The notes: generated from the letters alone by a model not told the origin. A stretch of DNA of 64,000 nt from Kutzneria buriramensis (GCF_003387475.1 NZ_QUNO01000019.1:62001-126000), one strand, 5' to 3'; positions 19,647 to 30,664 are shown, counted from the stretch's first letter. Numbers and translations: made by a program.

Positions 19647-20647
19647 CCCGCGTGCTGACCGTCAACCCGGGATCGTCCAGTCTCAAGGTGTCCGTTGTGG
19701 ACGGTGGCGCGGCGATCGGCGAGTGGTCGGTGCCGGATTGGGACGGCCTGCCCGATCCGGGCGCCGTCGAGGCGGTCGGCCCGGTGGACGCGATCGCGTT
19801 GCGCTTCGTGCACGGCGGCGACCGCACCGGCCCGGTCCTGCTGGACGCCAAGGCGGAGGCAAGCCTGCGGGCACTCGTCCCGCTGGCGCCGATCCACCAG
19901 CCGCGATCGCTGCTGCTGGCTCGGGCGCTGCGGACGTGGTGGCCGGACGTGCCGCTGGTGGCCTGCTTCGACACCAGCTTCCACACGAGCCTGCCGGCGG
20001 CCGCGTCGACCTACGCGATCCCGGCGGAGTGGACCCGCAAGTACGGGGTCCGGCGGTACGGATTCCACGGACTGTCGTGCGCCAACGCGCTGCGCGCGAC
20101 AGCGGAGACGCTGGGGCGGAGTGCACGCGATGTGGCGATGATCTGCTGCCACCTCGGCTCCGGCGTCTCCGTCACCGCGATCAGCGGTGGACACAGCGTC
20201 GACACCTCGATGGGCTTCACGCCGCTGGACGGCGTGCCGATGGCTACGCGCCCCGGCGCGCTGGATCCTGGCCTGCTGCTGCATCTTGCGGGGGAGATGC
20301 CGTTGGACGCGCTCGCCGACGGCCTGAATCACCACAGTGGACTCGCCGGCCTGTCCGGCGCCGGCGGAGACCTGCGCGAGGTGCTCGCCGCCCGCGCGCA
20401 GGGTTGTGTCGACGCGGATCTCGCCGTCCGCGTCTACCTGCACCGGCTGCGTCGCGAGATCGCGGCCGCCCGAACCTCCTTGCCACGACTGGACGCGCTG
20501 GTCCTCACCGGCGGCGTCGCGGAGCACCAGCCCGGCCTGCTCGACGAGCTGACCGTCGGCCTGGAGTTCCTCGGTGTCGCGCCGACCGTGACGCCGGCCC
20601 GCGAGGACCTGGAGATGGCAAGGCAGACCGAGGAAACACTGAACTGA
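19643..20647 (+). CDS. ackA: Acetate kinase, compact form
   Basis: A 334-residue ASKHA kinase making ATP and acetate from acetyl phosphate. Motifs: phosphate loop [11 protein letters not shown] at the start, [33 protein letters not shown], and [19 protein letters not shown]. It is some 60 residues shorter than the common 400-residue enzyme, with loops trimmed, but the key motifs remain. GTG 19643 is preferred over the in-frame GTG 19634 because GGAGG then has eight-base spacing; it overlaps the phosphoketolase stop. A DoxX-like gene follows ten bases later. Confidence 0.93.
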   Translation: MTRVLTVNPGSSSLKVSVVDGGAAIGEWSVPDWDGLPDPGAVEAVGPVDAIALRFVHGGDRTGPVLLDAKAEASLRALVPLAPIHQPRSLLLARALRTWWPDVPLVACFDTSFHTSLPAAASTYAIPAEWTRKYGVRRYGFHGLSCANALRATAETLGRSARDVAMICCHLGSGVSVTAISGGHSVDTSMGFTPLDGVPMATRPGALDPGLLLHLAGEMPLDALADGLNHHSGLAGLSGAGGDLREVLAARAQGCVDADLAVRVYLHRLRREIAAARTSLPRLDALVLTGGVAEHQPGLLDELTVGLEFLGVAPTVTPAREDLEMARQTEETLN

Positions 20648-20657
20648 GGAGGAGACC

Positions 20658-21224
20658 ATGTCCGTCAAGGAGCGTCCTGCCGCGAGTCCGGCGCCCGTGA
20701 GCGTCCGGCCGGCCGCCATGCAGTGGCTGGCCGTGCTGCGCATCGCCGTCGGCCTGATCTTCGTGTGGGCCTTCGTGGACAAGCTGTTCGGGCTCGGCTA
20801 CGCGACTCCCGCCGCGAAGTCGTGGCTGAGCGGCGGCTCGCCCACCAAGGGCTTCCTGGGCAACGTCGCCGTCGGCCCGTTCCAGTCGATGTTCCACGCC
20901 TGGGCCGGCGCCGCGTGGGCCGACTGGCTGTTCATGCTGGCGCTGCTGGGCATCGGCGTCGCCGTCACGCTCGGCGTGGCGCTGCGGCTGTCCGCGATCG
21001 CCGGCACGATCCTGCTGGTGCTGATGTGGGCCGCCGAGTGGCCGCTGAGCACGACCACCGCCGCCGGCAAGCCCAGCGGCTCGACCAACCCGCTGATCGA
21101 CTACCACATCATCTTCGCCCTGGTGCTGATCGTCGCCGCGCTGTTCGGCGCCGGCGTGACGTGGGGGTTGGGCCGGCAGTGGGAGCGGCTTGCCGTCGTG
21201 CGCAACAACCCGTGGCTGCGGTGA
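20658..21224 (+). CDS. DoxX-like membrane protein
   Basis: A 188-residue membrane protein with four to five helices: QWLAVLRIAVGLIFVWAFVDKLFGLGY (the DoxX/DoxD-like first helix with a conserved D-K-L), WLFMLALLGIGVAVTLGV, AGTILLVLMWAAEW and IIFALVLIVAALFGAGV. ATG 20658 has GAGGAG upstream. It is last in the phosphoketolase-acetate kinase operon and ends at a terminator hairpin. DoxD-like proteins elsewhere reduce quinone; here the substrate is unknown. The operon place suggests use under low oxygen. Confidence 0.82.
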   Translation: MSVKERPAASPAPVSVRPAAMQWLAVLRIAVGLIFVWAFVDKLFGLGYATPAAKSWLSGGSPTKGFLGNVAVGPFQSMFHAWAGAAWADWLFMLALLGIGVAVTLGVALRLSAIAGTILLVLMWAAEWPLSTTTAAGKPSGSTNPLIDYHIIFALVLIVAALFGAGVTWGLGRQWERLAVVRNNPWLR

Positions 21225-21245
21225 CGGGCGAGCAAGCACCACCAC

Positions 21246-21279
21246 CTGTGTGGCCAGGGCCTCGGCTCTGGCCACACAG
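21246..21279. terminator. Terminator hairpin after the xfp operon
   Basis: CTGTGTGGCCAG (21246-21257) pairs perfectly with CTGGCCACACAG (21268-21279) around a ten-base loop that can pair further (GC/GC). It closes the xfp-ackA-doxX operon and lies 31 bp before the next gene. Confidence 0.75.
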
Positions 21280-21309
21280 CCATGTCCGTAGTAGGAGAGT
21301 GGAGAAACC

Positions 21310-21720
21310 ATGTTCGACGCCGCCGGCCTCGAGGTCCTGGACCGCGCCGAGTGCCTGGCCCTGGTGAAGACCGTGTCGTTCGGTCGGATCGTGTTCACAG
21401 ACCAGGCGCTGCCGGCGGTGCTGCCGGTGAACTTCTCGGTGTGGGACGGGTCGCTGTTGATACGCACCGGCGCCGGCAGCAAGCTCGCCGCCGCCACCCG
21501 CAACGCTGTCGTGGCATTCGAGGCGGACGACATCGACCTCGACAACGGCAAGGGCTGGAGCGTGGTCGTCATCGGCCGTTCCGCCGTGGTCGACCATCCC
21601 GCCGAGGTCGCCGAGGCTGCGGAGGTCGCGCCACGGTCGTGGGTCGGTGGCCGCGACCACCTGATCCGCATCGCGATCGGCTCGATCACCGGACGGCGGG
21701 TCACTGCGGTGCCGGACTGA
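21310..21720 (+). CDS. Pyridoxamine 5'-phosphate oxidase-fold flavin protein
   Basis: A 136-residue split-barrel protein: ECLALVKTVSFGRIVFT, ALPAVLPVNFSVWDGSLLIRT, GSKLAAATRNAVVAFEADDI and GWSVVVIGRSAVV are the strands that bind FMN, F420 or haem in this family. The closest functional parallel I know is Rv0080, a DosR-regulon protein of the same fold. GGAG elements lie just before ATG 21310. It stands alone between two terminators; no DosR-like box is seen directly upstream, so it may rely on read-through from the xfp operon or its own promoter. Confidence 0.85.
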   Translation: MFDAAGLEVLDRAECLALVKTVSFGRIVFTDQALPAVLPVNFSVWDGSLLIRTGAGSKLAAATRNAVVAFEADDIDLDNGKGWSVVVIGRSAVVDHPAEVAEAAEVAPRSWVGGRDHLIRIAIGSITGRRVTAVPD

Positions 21721-21733
21721 TCGCCACAGGACG

Positions 21734-21763
21734 AAGCTCCCCGGACCGAGGCCCGAGGAGCTT
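21734..21763. terminator. Bidirectional terminator hairpin
   Basis: AAGCTCC (21734-21740) pairs with GGAGCTT (21757-21763), extended by CG on the outside. It fills the 56-bp gap between the convergent stops at 21720 and 21777. Confidence 0.65.
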
Positions 21764-21776
21764 TCGGTCGGCGTCC

Positions 21777-24416
21777 CTACACCCGAAGTGCCCGCAGCGC
21801 GGTGTCGGTGGGGGTGACGGGTCGGAGCAGGATCCGCGCGTCGGCGACCACACAGCCGGTCTCGTACGCGATGAGCGGGTTGAGGTCCATCTCCGCGACC
21901 TCCGGCAGCAGCTCGGCGAGCCGACCCACGCGCATGACCGTGGCGGCGACGGCGTCCACGTCGACACCGGCCAGGGCCCTGGGCGCGGGGAGGCTGCGCA
22001 GCAGCTCGTGGCTGTCGACGTCGGTGACCGGCACGAGACAGCTGACGCGCTTGTCGACGACGTCGGTGTCGGTGCCGCCGAGGCCGAACACGACCAGCGG
22101 CCCGAAGGAGGCGTCGCCGACGACGCCGACCAGGAGTTCCCGGCCGGCGGTGGCCATGGGCTGCACGAGGTAGCCAAGTAGGTCGTCGCCGAAGTGCTCG
22201 CGCATCGCCCGCGCCCGGCCGCGCAGCTCGGACTCGGTGGTGATGCCGAGGGTGACGCCGCCGCCGGCGCTCTTGTGCAGCAGACCCCGCGCGACCGCCT
22301 TGAGTGCGACGGGCCCGAGCTGGGCGCGGAACGCGGCGACGGCCGCCTCCTCGTCGGCCGCCGGGACGACGTCGAGCGTCGGGATCCCGAAGTGGGACAA
22401 CAGTTTCGTCACGTCGGGAGCGGGCAGCCAGCCTCCACCGTCATGTTCGGCGAGGAAACTGTCGACGATCTCACGGGCGGCACGGGTGTTGATGCCGGAC
22501 AGCGCGGGCACGATGCCCGGGACGCGGCGCAGCCACTGGCCGTAATGCGCGGCGCGCGCAAGGGCGGCCACCGCGACCGAGGGTTCGGCGAAGCTGGGAA
22601 TCGCGTCGCCGACCAGGCGCAGGTTTTCCCGCTGAGTGAGGTCCACGGCTACCACTGGCGCCTCGCGACCGTGCGCGCGGGCCTTCGCCACGGCGTCGGC
22701 GATGTCGGCCGACGGGTCGCCGAGCGCGGTCGGCACGGTGATCGCGAGGACGGCGTCGACCTCCGAATCGTCCAGTGCGGCACGCAGGCAGCGGGCGAAC
22801 GTGTCCGCGGAGACGGCGGCGGTTGTGTCGACGGGATTGCCCAGGCTTGCGGTGGCCGGCAACAGGCGGCTGAAGGCGCTGTGCAGCGCCGGCGACGGCG
22901 GCACGACGTGCAGACCTTCGTGCGCACAGGCGTCGGCGGCGAGGACGCCGCCGCCACCGGCATTCGTCAGAACGAGAGTGCGGAGGCCGCGAGGCACGGA
23001 CTGCTTGCTCAGCAACGAAACCGTGGCGGTGAGGTCGGTGAGTGTGTCGACCACGATGACGCCGGCCTGCCGGTACAAGGCGTCCCGCGTGACGGCGGGC
23101 GTGGCGCTGGCGGCGGTGTGCGAGGCGGCGGCGCGGCGGGCGACTTCGCTGGTTCCGGTGCGCAGTGCGACGACCGGCTTGTGCCGGCCGAGTCGCCGTG
23201 CCAGCCGTACGAACTTGCGGGGGTTGCCGAAGGACTCCAGGTAGAGCACCGCCACCCTGGTGGCGTCGTCGAACTCCCACCACCGCAGCATGTCGTTGCC
23301 GCTGACGTCGTACTTGTCGCCGGTTGAGACCATTGTGGACACTCCGAGGCCGGCCGCGGCGAGCTGGTCGACCAGCGCGATGCCGGCGCCGCCGGACTGC
23401 GTGACCACGCCGACGTCGCCGGCGGCCGCCGGCCGGTCGGAGAACGAGGCGTCCAACCGGATCCGCGGATCCGTGTTCACGATGCCGAGGCAGTTCGGCC
23501 CCACCATGCGGAAGCCACCACCGCGCACGGCCTTCAGCACCTCGCCGTGCAGCGCTTCGTCGCCGGTGATGCCCGAGGTGATGACGACCACCGCCGGCAC
23601 CTTGCGGGCCGCGCAGTCGGCCAGCACGGACGGAACCGATCCGGCCGGCACAGCGACCACGACGAGGTCGGGAACCGCCGGCAGCTCCATCACCGATGGA
23701 TAGCAGGGGACGCCGCCGATGTCGCCGGCATGCGGATTCACGGCCATGAGCCGACCGCTGAAACCGGCGTCGACCAGCCGTCCGAGGATGGCGTGGCCGA
23801 TCGTGCCGGCGGTGCGGCCGGCACCCACGACGGCGAGGCTGCGCGGGCGCAGCAGCCGGGTCAGGCTGGCGATGTCGGCGTGAACCTCCCGGTCCGTGAC
23901 CGTGTCCAGGTACCGGTCGTCCGGGTCGAGGGGCAGCACGACACGCACCTCGGAGCCGTTGCTGTCGACCTGACACGGCAGCCCGAAGTCGTGGAACACC
24001 CGCAGCATGCCGGTGTTCTCCGCCAGCACGTCCGCGACGAAGCGCCGCACACCGTGCTGCCGGGCCAGCGACGCGAGGTGCTCCAGCAGCAGCGTGCCGA
24101 CGCCGTGCGCCTGCTGCCGGTGGTCCACGGCCAGCGCGACCTCGGCCTCGGCGGGGTCGGCGACGACCTCGTACGTGGCGACGCCGGTGAGCACGCCGTC
24201 GACGTACGCGCCGAGCGTGGCGTGCCGGACGTCTTCCGAGGTCAGGTGGGCGGCGAAGGTCTCCAGTCGAGGCGGCCGGAGGGTGAAGAAGCGCAGGTAG
24301 GTGTCCTTCTCGGGCAGGCCCTGGTGCAGCAGACGGACGGCGTCGGTGTCGGCCGGCGTGAGGTGGCGGACGAGCGCAACGCGCCCGTCCGCCAGCAGTG
24401 CCCGCACGCCGGTCAT
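21777..24416 (-). CDS. GNAT-acyl-CoA synthetase (ADP-forming-like) fusion, Pat-type protein acetyltransferase
   Basis: An 879-residue fusion. Residues 1-165 are a GNAT acetyltransferase (AEVALAVDHRQQAHGVGTLLLEHL is the acetyl-CoA loop). A CoA-binding domain follows (RPRSLAVVGAGRTAGTIGHA), then ligase domains (TQSGGAGIALVDQLAAAG, TGDKYDVSGNDMLRWW, AAASHTAASATPAVT with the His position used for phosphorylation in ADP-forming synthetases) and a C-terminal ATP-grasp domain (PVALKAVARGLLHKSAGGG). This is the layout of Pat lysine acetyltransferases, which acetylate and inactivate acetyl-CoA synthetase, here with GNAT first. A role in tuning acetate use would fit the nearby acetate-producing pathway (inference). 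ATG 24416 overlaps the CBS gene stop (ATGA). Last gene of the acg-usp-cbs operon. Confidence 0.88.
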   Translation of the reverse strand: MTGVRALLADGRVALVRHLTPADTDAVRLLHQGLPEKDTYLRFFTLRPPRLETFAAHLTSEDVRHATLGAYVDGVLTGVATYEVVADPAEAEVALAVDHRQQAHGVGTLLLEHLASLARQHGVRRFVADVLAENTGMLRVFHDFGLPCQVDSNGSEVRVVLPLDPDDRYLDTVTDREVHADIASLTRLLRPRSLAVVGAGRTAGTIGHAILGRLVDAGFSGRLMAVNPHAGDIGGVPCYPSVMELPAVPDLVVVAVPAGSVPSVLADCAARKVPAVVVITSGITGDEALHGEVLKAVRGGGFRMVGPNCLGIVNTDPRIRLDASFSDRPAAAGDVGVVTQSGGAGIALVDQLAAAGLGVSTMVSTGDKYDVSGNDMLRWWEFDDATRVAVLYLESFGNPRKFVRLARRLGRHKPVVALRTGTSEVARRAAASHTAASATPAVTRDALYRQAGVIVVDTLTDLTATVSLLSKQSVPRGLRTLVLTNAGGGGVLAADACAHEGLHVVPPSPALHSAFSRLLPATASLGNPVDTTAAVSADTFARCLRAALDDSEVDAVLAITVPTALGDPSADIADAVAKARAHGREAPVVAVDLTQRENLRLVGDAIPSFAEPSVAVAALARAAHYGQWLRRVPGIVPALSGINTRAAREIVDSFLAEHDGGGWLPAPDVTKLLSHFGIPTLDVVPAADEEAAVAAFRAQLGPVALKAVARGLLHKSAGGGVTLGITTESELRGRARAMREHFGDDLLGYLVQPMATAGRELLVGVVGDASFGPLVVFGLGGTDTDVVDKRVSCLVPVTDVDSHELLRSLPAPRALAGVDVDAVAATVMRVGRLAELLPEVAEMDLNPLIAYETGCVVADARILLRPVTPTDTALRALRV

Positions 24417-25024
24417 AGCACCGATTCCCTGCTACGCACGCGCACCTCGGCGACCCCGGGCACGGACTCGGCGATGACCTGGGCGACGTGTCGGTCGGTG
24501 GCGTCGTCGAAGTCGTCGACGATCTCGACCACGCCGTCGTACACGGTCACCGACCAGCGGTCGCCGCCGCCGTACGCGGAGAGCCGCGACCTGACGGCCG
24601 TCAGGACCGTCGCGTCGTCGGTGGCGATGGCGCGCAGCAGGTCGCGCCGCGTGACGATGCCGACCACGCCGCGGCCGTCGACCACCGGCACCGCGCGGAC
24701 GTGGTCGTCCAGCATCATGCGGACGATCGCGGCGGCGTCGGTGCCCGGCGTGATGGCCACGGCCGGCGTGCTCATCACCTCGGCGACGGTCTGCGCCGGA
24801 TGGACCTCCGGCACCTCGTCGCCCCAGATACGTGTACGCGCGTCCACGGGGATGCGGTCGCGCAGCACGTCCGCCTCGGTGACCATGCCGACCACGCGGC
24901 CGTCGTCGTCGACCACCGGCGCGGAGGTGAACCCGTGCTCGGCCAGCAGCGCCGCGACCTCCTTGACCGGTTGGTCCGGACGCGCCGTCACGACCGGGCT
25001 GGTCATCACGTCCTGTGCCCTCAT
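24413..25024 (-). CDS. CBS-CBS-BON domain protein
   Basis: A 203-residue soluble protein: two CBS motifs (MTSPVVTARPDQPVKEVAALL...GMVTEADVL; VMSTPAVAITPGTDAAAIV...GIVTRRDLL) and a C-terminal BON domain (WSVTVYDGVVEIVDDFDD). CBS pairs bind adenine nucleotides; the M. tuberculosis counterpart Hrp1 (Rv2626c, two CBS domains) is one of the most strongly induced DosR proteins. ATG 25024 has GGAG at good spacing. It sits two bases after the USP stop and overlaps the following gene. The two similar proteins at 29957 and 54681 share this layout; BON may attach them to membranes or partners. Confidence 0.9.
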   Translation of the reverse strand: MRAQDVMTSPVVTARPDQPVKEVAALLAEHGFTSAPVVDDDGRVVGMVTEADVLRDRIPVDARTRIWGDEVPEVHPAQTVAEVMSTPAVAITPGTDAAAIVRMMLDDHVRAVPVVDGRGVVGIVTRRDLLRAIATDDATVLTAVRSRLSAYGGGDRWSVTVYDGVVEIVDDFDDATDRHVAQVIAESVPGVAEVRVRSRESVL

Positions 25025-25026
25025 CG

Positions 25027-25797
25027 TCAGCTCCTCACGGTGTCCATGGCGGACGCCGCGGCCAGCGCGACGTCGAGAGTGGTTTCGGGACCGGCGACGA
25101 CGACCGGGCAGGCCGCCTCGCGCAGGACCTTGCGGTAGGTCCGGCCGCCCAGGCCGTGCTCGCGGTGGCCGATGACGACCATCGACGCGAACTGGGAGTG
25201 CCAGGCCAGCGCCTCGGCCGGCGTGCACTTGAGCGTGTGCACCTGCACGGCCATGGCCGGGTAGCGGCCGGCGAACAGCGAGACCAGGTCGAACACGGAG
25301 TTCCGGGCTCCGGTGGCGCTTCCGCAGTGGACCACGCGGACGCCGCGGCCGAGCCGGTGCGCTTCGGCGAACGCCCAGCGCAGCGCCTGCTCGGAGTGCT
25401 CGGTGCCGTCGGCGCCGACCAGGATCGGCCGGTCGCCGTCGTCCCACCCGGTGCCCGGCGCGACGGCGGCGACCGGGCAGCTCGCCTCGGCCGCGACGGC
25501 CGACGCGACGCCGGCCTTCGCGGCCTCCCGGTCGACCACGACCAGGTGCGCCTCGGCGGTCCGGTCCAGCAGGGCGTCGGCCAGGCCACCCTCAGCGGTG
25601 GTCGCCGACAGCGACAGGTGCGGGTAGCGGGCGCGGAGTGCGGCTGCGGCGTTGTACAGCGCCGGCAGGTTCCCGCTTTCGGCGAGGACGACGCGCAGTG
25701 GGGCGTCCAGGCGGCCCGCGTACTCGGCGGCCCAGGTGATCGTCGCGATGGAGTCGGTGTCGGGCGAGAGCCCGACCAGAACGGCCTTGGTGGTCAT
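25027..25797 (-). CDS. Tandem universal stress protein
   Basis: A 256-residue protein with two UspA halves. The first begins KAVLVGLSPDTDSIATITWA; the second begins RPILVGADGTEHSEQALRWAFAEA and carries VVIGHREHGLGGRTYRKVL before CPVVVAG, close to the ATP-binding G-2x-G-9x-S pattern. The first half lacks the ATP signature and is probably structural. Its ATG overlaps the nitroreductase stop (25794-25797). Second in an operon driven from the DosR-like box at 26850. Confidence 0.88.
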   Translation of the reverse strand: MTTKAVLVGLSPDTDSIATITWAAEYAGRLDAPLRVVLAESGNLPALYNAAAALRARYPHLSLSATTAEGGLADALLDRTAEAHLVVVDREAAKAGVASAVAAEASCPVAAVAPGTGWDDGDRPILVGADGTEHSEQALRWAFAEAHRLGRGVRVVHCGSATGARNSVFDLVSLFAGRYPAMAVQVHTLKCTPAEALAWHSQFASMVVIGHREHGLGGRTYRKVLREAACPVVVAGPETTLDVALAAASAMDTVRS

Positions 25798-26813
25798 GGG
25801 GTGCCTCCCGGCAGCATGTGAGCGGCGTCGATGAGCAGCTCTGCCACCGGACGTCGAGGTGTGGGCGCGACCGGGCTGCCGTGGCCCACTCGCAGGATGG
25901 TCTGGGCGGTGATGCCGGCGCCCAGCAGATGACGGAGCTCCTCACGGCAGGAGGGCACTTCGATCGGCTGCGCGATGAACGACGCCGACAGGCCGAGCGT
26001 GGTGGCCGTCAGCAGCACCCGCTGCATGGCCTGACCGGCGTGCAGCTCGGCGAGCGCGCCTTCGTAGTACGAGCAGACGACGGCGATGAGCGGCTCCCGC
26101 TCGAAGTCCTTGCCCGGCACGCGTTCCCGGGCGTGACCGCCGCTGAAGTCGCGCAGCACCCACCGGTCCTGCGGCTCGTACGCCGGTCCGGCGGCCAGCG
26201 CCGGCACGCCGTCGCGCCGCTCGCCGCCGTGCCCGCTCCACTGTTCCAGCTCGGCGCGGAACTCCAGGTTGCCCAGTTGGATCTGGTGGGCGCGGGTGAC
26301 CAGCGCGTGCAGGCGGGACCGCTGCGACGGGTCGGTGATCGGGTGCAGCCAGGAGCGCTCGGTCTGGGCCGCCCGGACCAGGTGGTTCACCTCGGCGGTG
26401 GTCACCGGGACGTCCCGGAACGGCTTGCGGTTGGTGTGCCGGGAGGGGATGGCCCGGCGCAGGTCCAAGACGTGGTCGCTCGGCGAGACGTGGCCGCCGC
26501 GGCGCACCACCGCGAGGGCGTGCGGGCCGGCGGCGTGGGGCAGCAGCGTCACCATCGGGCGGATGCCCAGGGCCTCCAGCGAGATCCGGAGGTTGGCCAG
26601 CGCGGCGCCACACGCAAGCCGCAGTTCCTTGTCGTCCGGATCGGTGGCGTGCAGCCGACGCGTGGCGTCGGCGTGCAGCTCGATGCGGTCGGGCAGCACC
26701 CGGAACCGCCACGGCTGGCTATTGTGCACCGACGGCGCCATCGCCGCCGCGTCGAGCACGGTGGCCACCTCGTCCGGGCTAAGACCGAGGCTGGCGGGAA
26801 CTGGACTGGTCAT
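25794..26813 (-). CDS. Acg-type nitroreductase-like protein
   Basis: A 339-residue protein of the Acg/Rv3131 family. The signature APSVHNSQPWRFRV lies near the N-terminus, then ELHADATRRLHATDPDDKELRLACGAAL and, late, GLSASFIAQPIEVP. Acg proteins have a duplicated nitroreductase fold but in M. tuberculosis bind FMN without typical nitroreductase turnover; they are DosR-induced. First gene of a four-gene operon. A DosR-like box lies 37-50 bp upstream of the ATG. Two relatives occur in the window, 51196 (similar) and 35127 (shortened and diverged). Confidence 0.9.
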   Translation of the reverse strand: MTSPVPASLGLSPDEVATVLDAAAMAPSVHNSQPWRFRVLPDRIELHADATRRLHATDPDDKELRLACGAALANLRISLEALGIRPMVTLLPHAAGPHALAVVRRGGHVSPSDHVLDLRRAIPSRHTNRKPFRDVPVTTAEVNHLVRAAQTERSWLHPITDPSQRSRLHALVTRAHQIQLGNLEFRAELEQWSGHGGERRDGVPALAAGPAYEPQDRWVLRDFSGGHARERVPGKDFEREPLIAVVCSYYEGALAELHAGQAMQRVLLTATTLGLSASFIAQPIEVPSCREELRHLLGAGITAQTILRVGHGSPVAPTPRRPVAELLIDAAHMLPGGTP

Positions 26814-26849
26814 GGCTCAACGGTGCGCGCCGGGGCGGTTTCGCAGACA

Positions 26850-26863
26850 CGGCCCAAAGTCAC
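26850..26863. promoter_or_regulatory. DosR-box-like site
   Basis: CGGCCCAAAGTCAC; on the reverse strand GTGACTTTGGGCCG, 12 of 14 matches to GGGACTTTNGGCCC. It is 37 bp from the Acg-like start (26813) and about 80 bp before the divergent DosS-like kinase start. A further half-site-like GGACTAGGGCC follows at 26867-26877. Confidence 0.6.
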
Positions 26864-26912
26864 GGTGGACTAGGGCCGTCGTCCACGAGATGCGTACGTC
26901 CCTTGGCCGTGA

Positions 26913-28646
<1,734 letters not shown>

Positions 28647-28688
28647 GGTCCCGTATCGTCCGCCGCGTCGGGCACGGAGAGGATCGCG

Positions 28689-29282
28689 GTGGAACTGGGG
28701 CTGGTCGGCCAGGCCGTGGGCATGTTCACGGCGACCAACGTCGACGACATCGTGATCCTGGCCCTGTTCTTCGGCCAGGCCGCGGGCCGGCGCGGCGCCG
28801 CGACCCGCGTGGTGCTGGGCCAGTTCCTGGGCTTCACGGCGATCCTGGCGGCCTCCGTCGTCGGGGCGCTGGGCGCGGGTCTGCTGCCGGCGTCGGCGAT
28901 TCCCTACCTGGGCGTCGTGCCACTGCTGCTGGGCCTGCGGGCCGCGTGGACGGCCCGGCGCGACCGCGGTGCGGCGGATGTCGAAGTCGTGCCGGCCGGC
29001 GGCCCGACGGTACTGGCGGTCGCCGCCGTCACGTTCGCCAACGGCGGCGACAACATCGGTGTCTACGTGCCGGTGTTCGCCACCGCCGGCGTCGGCAGCC
29101 TGATCGTGTTCGGCGTGGTGTTCCTGATGCTCACGGCGCTGTGGTGCGCGATCGGCCGCTACGTGGCGACCCGGCCGGTCATCGCGCGGACCCTCTCGCG
29201 CTGGGGGCACGTCGTGCTCCCGGCGGTGCTGGTCGGCATCGGCGTGCTGATCCTGGTCGAAGGCGGCGCGTTCGGGCTATGA
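28689..29282 (+). CDS. CadD-family cadmium/cation resistance transporter
   Basis: A 197-residue membrane protein of about five to six helices with the family signatures [18 protein letters not shown] at the N-terminus and [17 protein letters not shown] in the middle; both carry paired Asp/Asn. CadD proteins export Cd2+ or handle quaternary cations. GTG 28689 lies 42 bp after the sensor kinase stop, so co-transcription is likely. Its last six bases overlap the convergent DosR gene end. Why a metal-type transporter follows the kinase is not clear. Confidence 0.82.
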   Translation: MELGLVGQAVGMFTATNVDDIVILALFFGQAAGRRGAATRVVLGQFLGFTAILAASVVGALGAGLLPASAIPYLGVVPLLLGLRAAWTARRDRGAADVEVVPAGGPTVLAVAAVTFANGGDNIGVYVPVFATAGVGSLIVFGVVFLMLTALWCAIGRYVATRPVIARTLSRWGHVVLPAVLVGIGVLILVEGGAFGL

Positions 29283-29924
29283 CCCGCGCTTGTCCTTGAG
29301 CTCGGTGGCCAGCACGGCGGCCTGGGTGCGGCGCTGCATGCCGAGCTTGGCGAGCAGGTGGGAGACGTAGTTCTTGACGGTCTTCTCCGCCAGGAACATG
29401 CGCTCGGCGATCTGGCGGTTGGTCAGGCCCTCGCCGATGAGCTCCAGCACGACGCGTTCCTGGTCGGACAGGACGGCCAGCGGGTCGGTGCGCTGCTCCT
29501 GGTCGCGGCGCAGGCGGGCGAGCAGGGCGGAGGTGGTGTGCGTGTCGAGCAGCGACTGGCCGCCGGCGACGGTGCGGATGGCGTTGACGAGGTCGCTGCC
29601 GAGGACCTGCTTGAGCAGGAAGCCGGCGGCGCCGGCCATGATGGCGTCGAACAGGGCGTCGTCGTCGGAGAACGACGTCAGCATGAGGCACTGGAGCTGC
29701 GGCATCGACGAGCGCAGCTCGCGGCACAGCTCGACGCCGTTGCCGTCGGGCAGCCGCACGTCGAGCACGGCGACCTGCGGTTGCACCGCGGGGATGCGAA
29801 CCATGGCCTCGGCCACCGCGCCGGCCTCGCCGACGACCTTGAGGTCCGACTCGCCCTCGAGCAGATCGGAGATCCCGCGCCGGACGATCTCGTGGTCGTC
29901 CACCAGGAACACGCCGATGGTCAT
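29277..29924 (-). CDS. dosR: DosR-like NarL-family response regulator
   Basis: A 215-residue regulator very like M. tuberculosis Dos[21 protein letters not shown], phospho-Asp55 in [17 protein letters not shown], and the LuxR-type helix-turn-helix [20 protein letters not shown] then [18 protein letters not shown], including the DNA-contacting KTVKN. DosR binds 20-bp palindromes around GGGACTTNNGNCCC and activates hypoxia genes. ATG 29924 has GAAGG upstream and avoids the longer frame to 29960. It follows the CBS-BON gene by 32 bp, so it is probably transcribed from the box region at 30651, giving autoregulation. Confidence 0.95.
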   Translation of the reverse strand: MTIGVFLVDDHEIVRRGISDLLEGESDLKVVGEAGAVAEAMVRIPAVQPQVAVLDVRLPDGNGVELCRELRSSMPQLQCLMLTSFSDDDALFDAIMAGAAGFLLKQVLGSDLVNAIRTVAGGQSLLDTHTTSALLARLRRDQEQRTDPLAVLSDQERVVLELIGEGLTNRQIAERMFLAEKTVKNYVSHLLAKLGMQRRTQAAVLATELKDKRGS

Positions 29925-29956
29925 GTCTGTCAGCCTTCCACGTTCCTGGTCGCCGG

Positions 29957-30592
29957 TCACGCCTTCACGTCGTCGAGTTCGTGCTGGACGGCCCCGGTGA
30001 CGCCGACGACGCCGGGCAGCGCCCAGGCGATGCGGATGGCGGCCAGCGCCTGGCTGCGCCGGGGGACGCAGCCGCCGAGCTGCACGACGCCCTCGGCCAC
30101 GGTGGCCGTCACGCCCGCGGGAACGGCCGCGAGCACCCGGTCCCGGATGACGTCGTCGGAGACGAGGAACAGGCGCAGCACGTCGGCGCGGGCCAGCACG
30201 CCGATGAGCCGCCCGTCGCCCTCGACGACGAACAGCCGGCGCACGTCGGTGTGGCCGAGCTTGCTGGCGGCGTCCTCGACGCTCGCGTCCGGGCCGATGG
30301 TGACGACCGGAGAGGTCATCAGCCGGTCCGCCGTGGCGGCGTGCGCCTTGCGGCTGCGCACCTGGTAGCCGGTGGCCAGCACCTGGTCGAAGCCGCCGCG
30401 CATCTCCTCCTTGTGGATCAGATCGGCCTCGGACACCACGCCGGTGACCCGGCCGCCGGCGTCGATGACCGGCACGGCGCTGATCCGGTGCTCGGCCAGC
30501 GCGCGGGCGATCTCCTTGAACGGGGCGTCCGGCGTCACGGCGATGACCGGGGTGGTCATCACCGATCGGACCGTGGGGTAGCTCGTCGGCAT
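29957..30592 (-). CDS. CBS-CBS-BON domain protein
   Basis: A 211-residue protein: CBS 1 ([22 protein letters not shown]...[14 protein letters not shown]), CBS 2 ([19 protein letters not shown]...[13 protein letters not shown]) and a C-terminal BON domain ([16 protein letters not shown]). An insertion after the first CBS motif ([19 protein letters not shown]) resembles the one in the 54681 protein. It heads the transcript that ends with dosR. Probably an adenine-nucleotide sensor working with the dormancy response; direct role unknown. Confidence 0.9.
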   Translation of the reverse strand: MPTSYPTVRSVMTTPVIAVTPDAPFKEIARALAEHRISAVPVIDAGGRVTGVVSEADLIHKEEMRGGFDQVLATGYQVRSRKAHAATADRLMTSPVVTIGPDASVEDAASKLGHTDVRRLFVVEGDGRLIGVLARADVLRLFLVSDDVIRDRVLAAVPAGVTATVAEGVVQLGGCVPRRSQALAAIRIAWALPGVVGVTGAVQHELDDVKA

Positions 30593-30642
30593 GACATCAG
30601 CTCACCGCACGCGGACCCTGGCGGACAGTGCCATCGCGCCCG

Positions 30643-30664
30643 GGACCCATGGGTCCTGTGGCCC
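30643..30664. promoter_or_regulatory. DosR-box-like site overlapping a perfect palindrome
   Basis: GGGTCCTGTGGCCC (30651-30664) matches 11 of 14 of GGGACTTTNGGCCC. It overlaps the perfect 14-bp palindrome GGACCCATGGGTCC (30643-30656). The 109-bp gap separates the cbs-dosR unit (minus) from the ctpF-to-cydAB operon (plus), so one site could control both. Confidence 0.5.
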
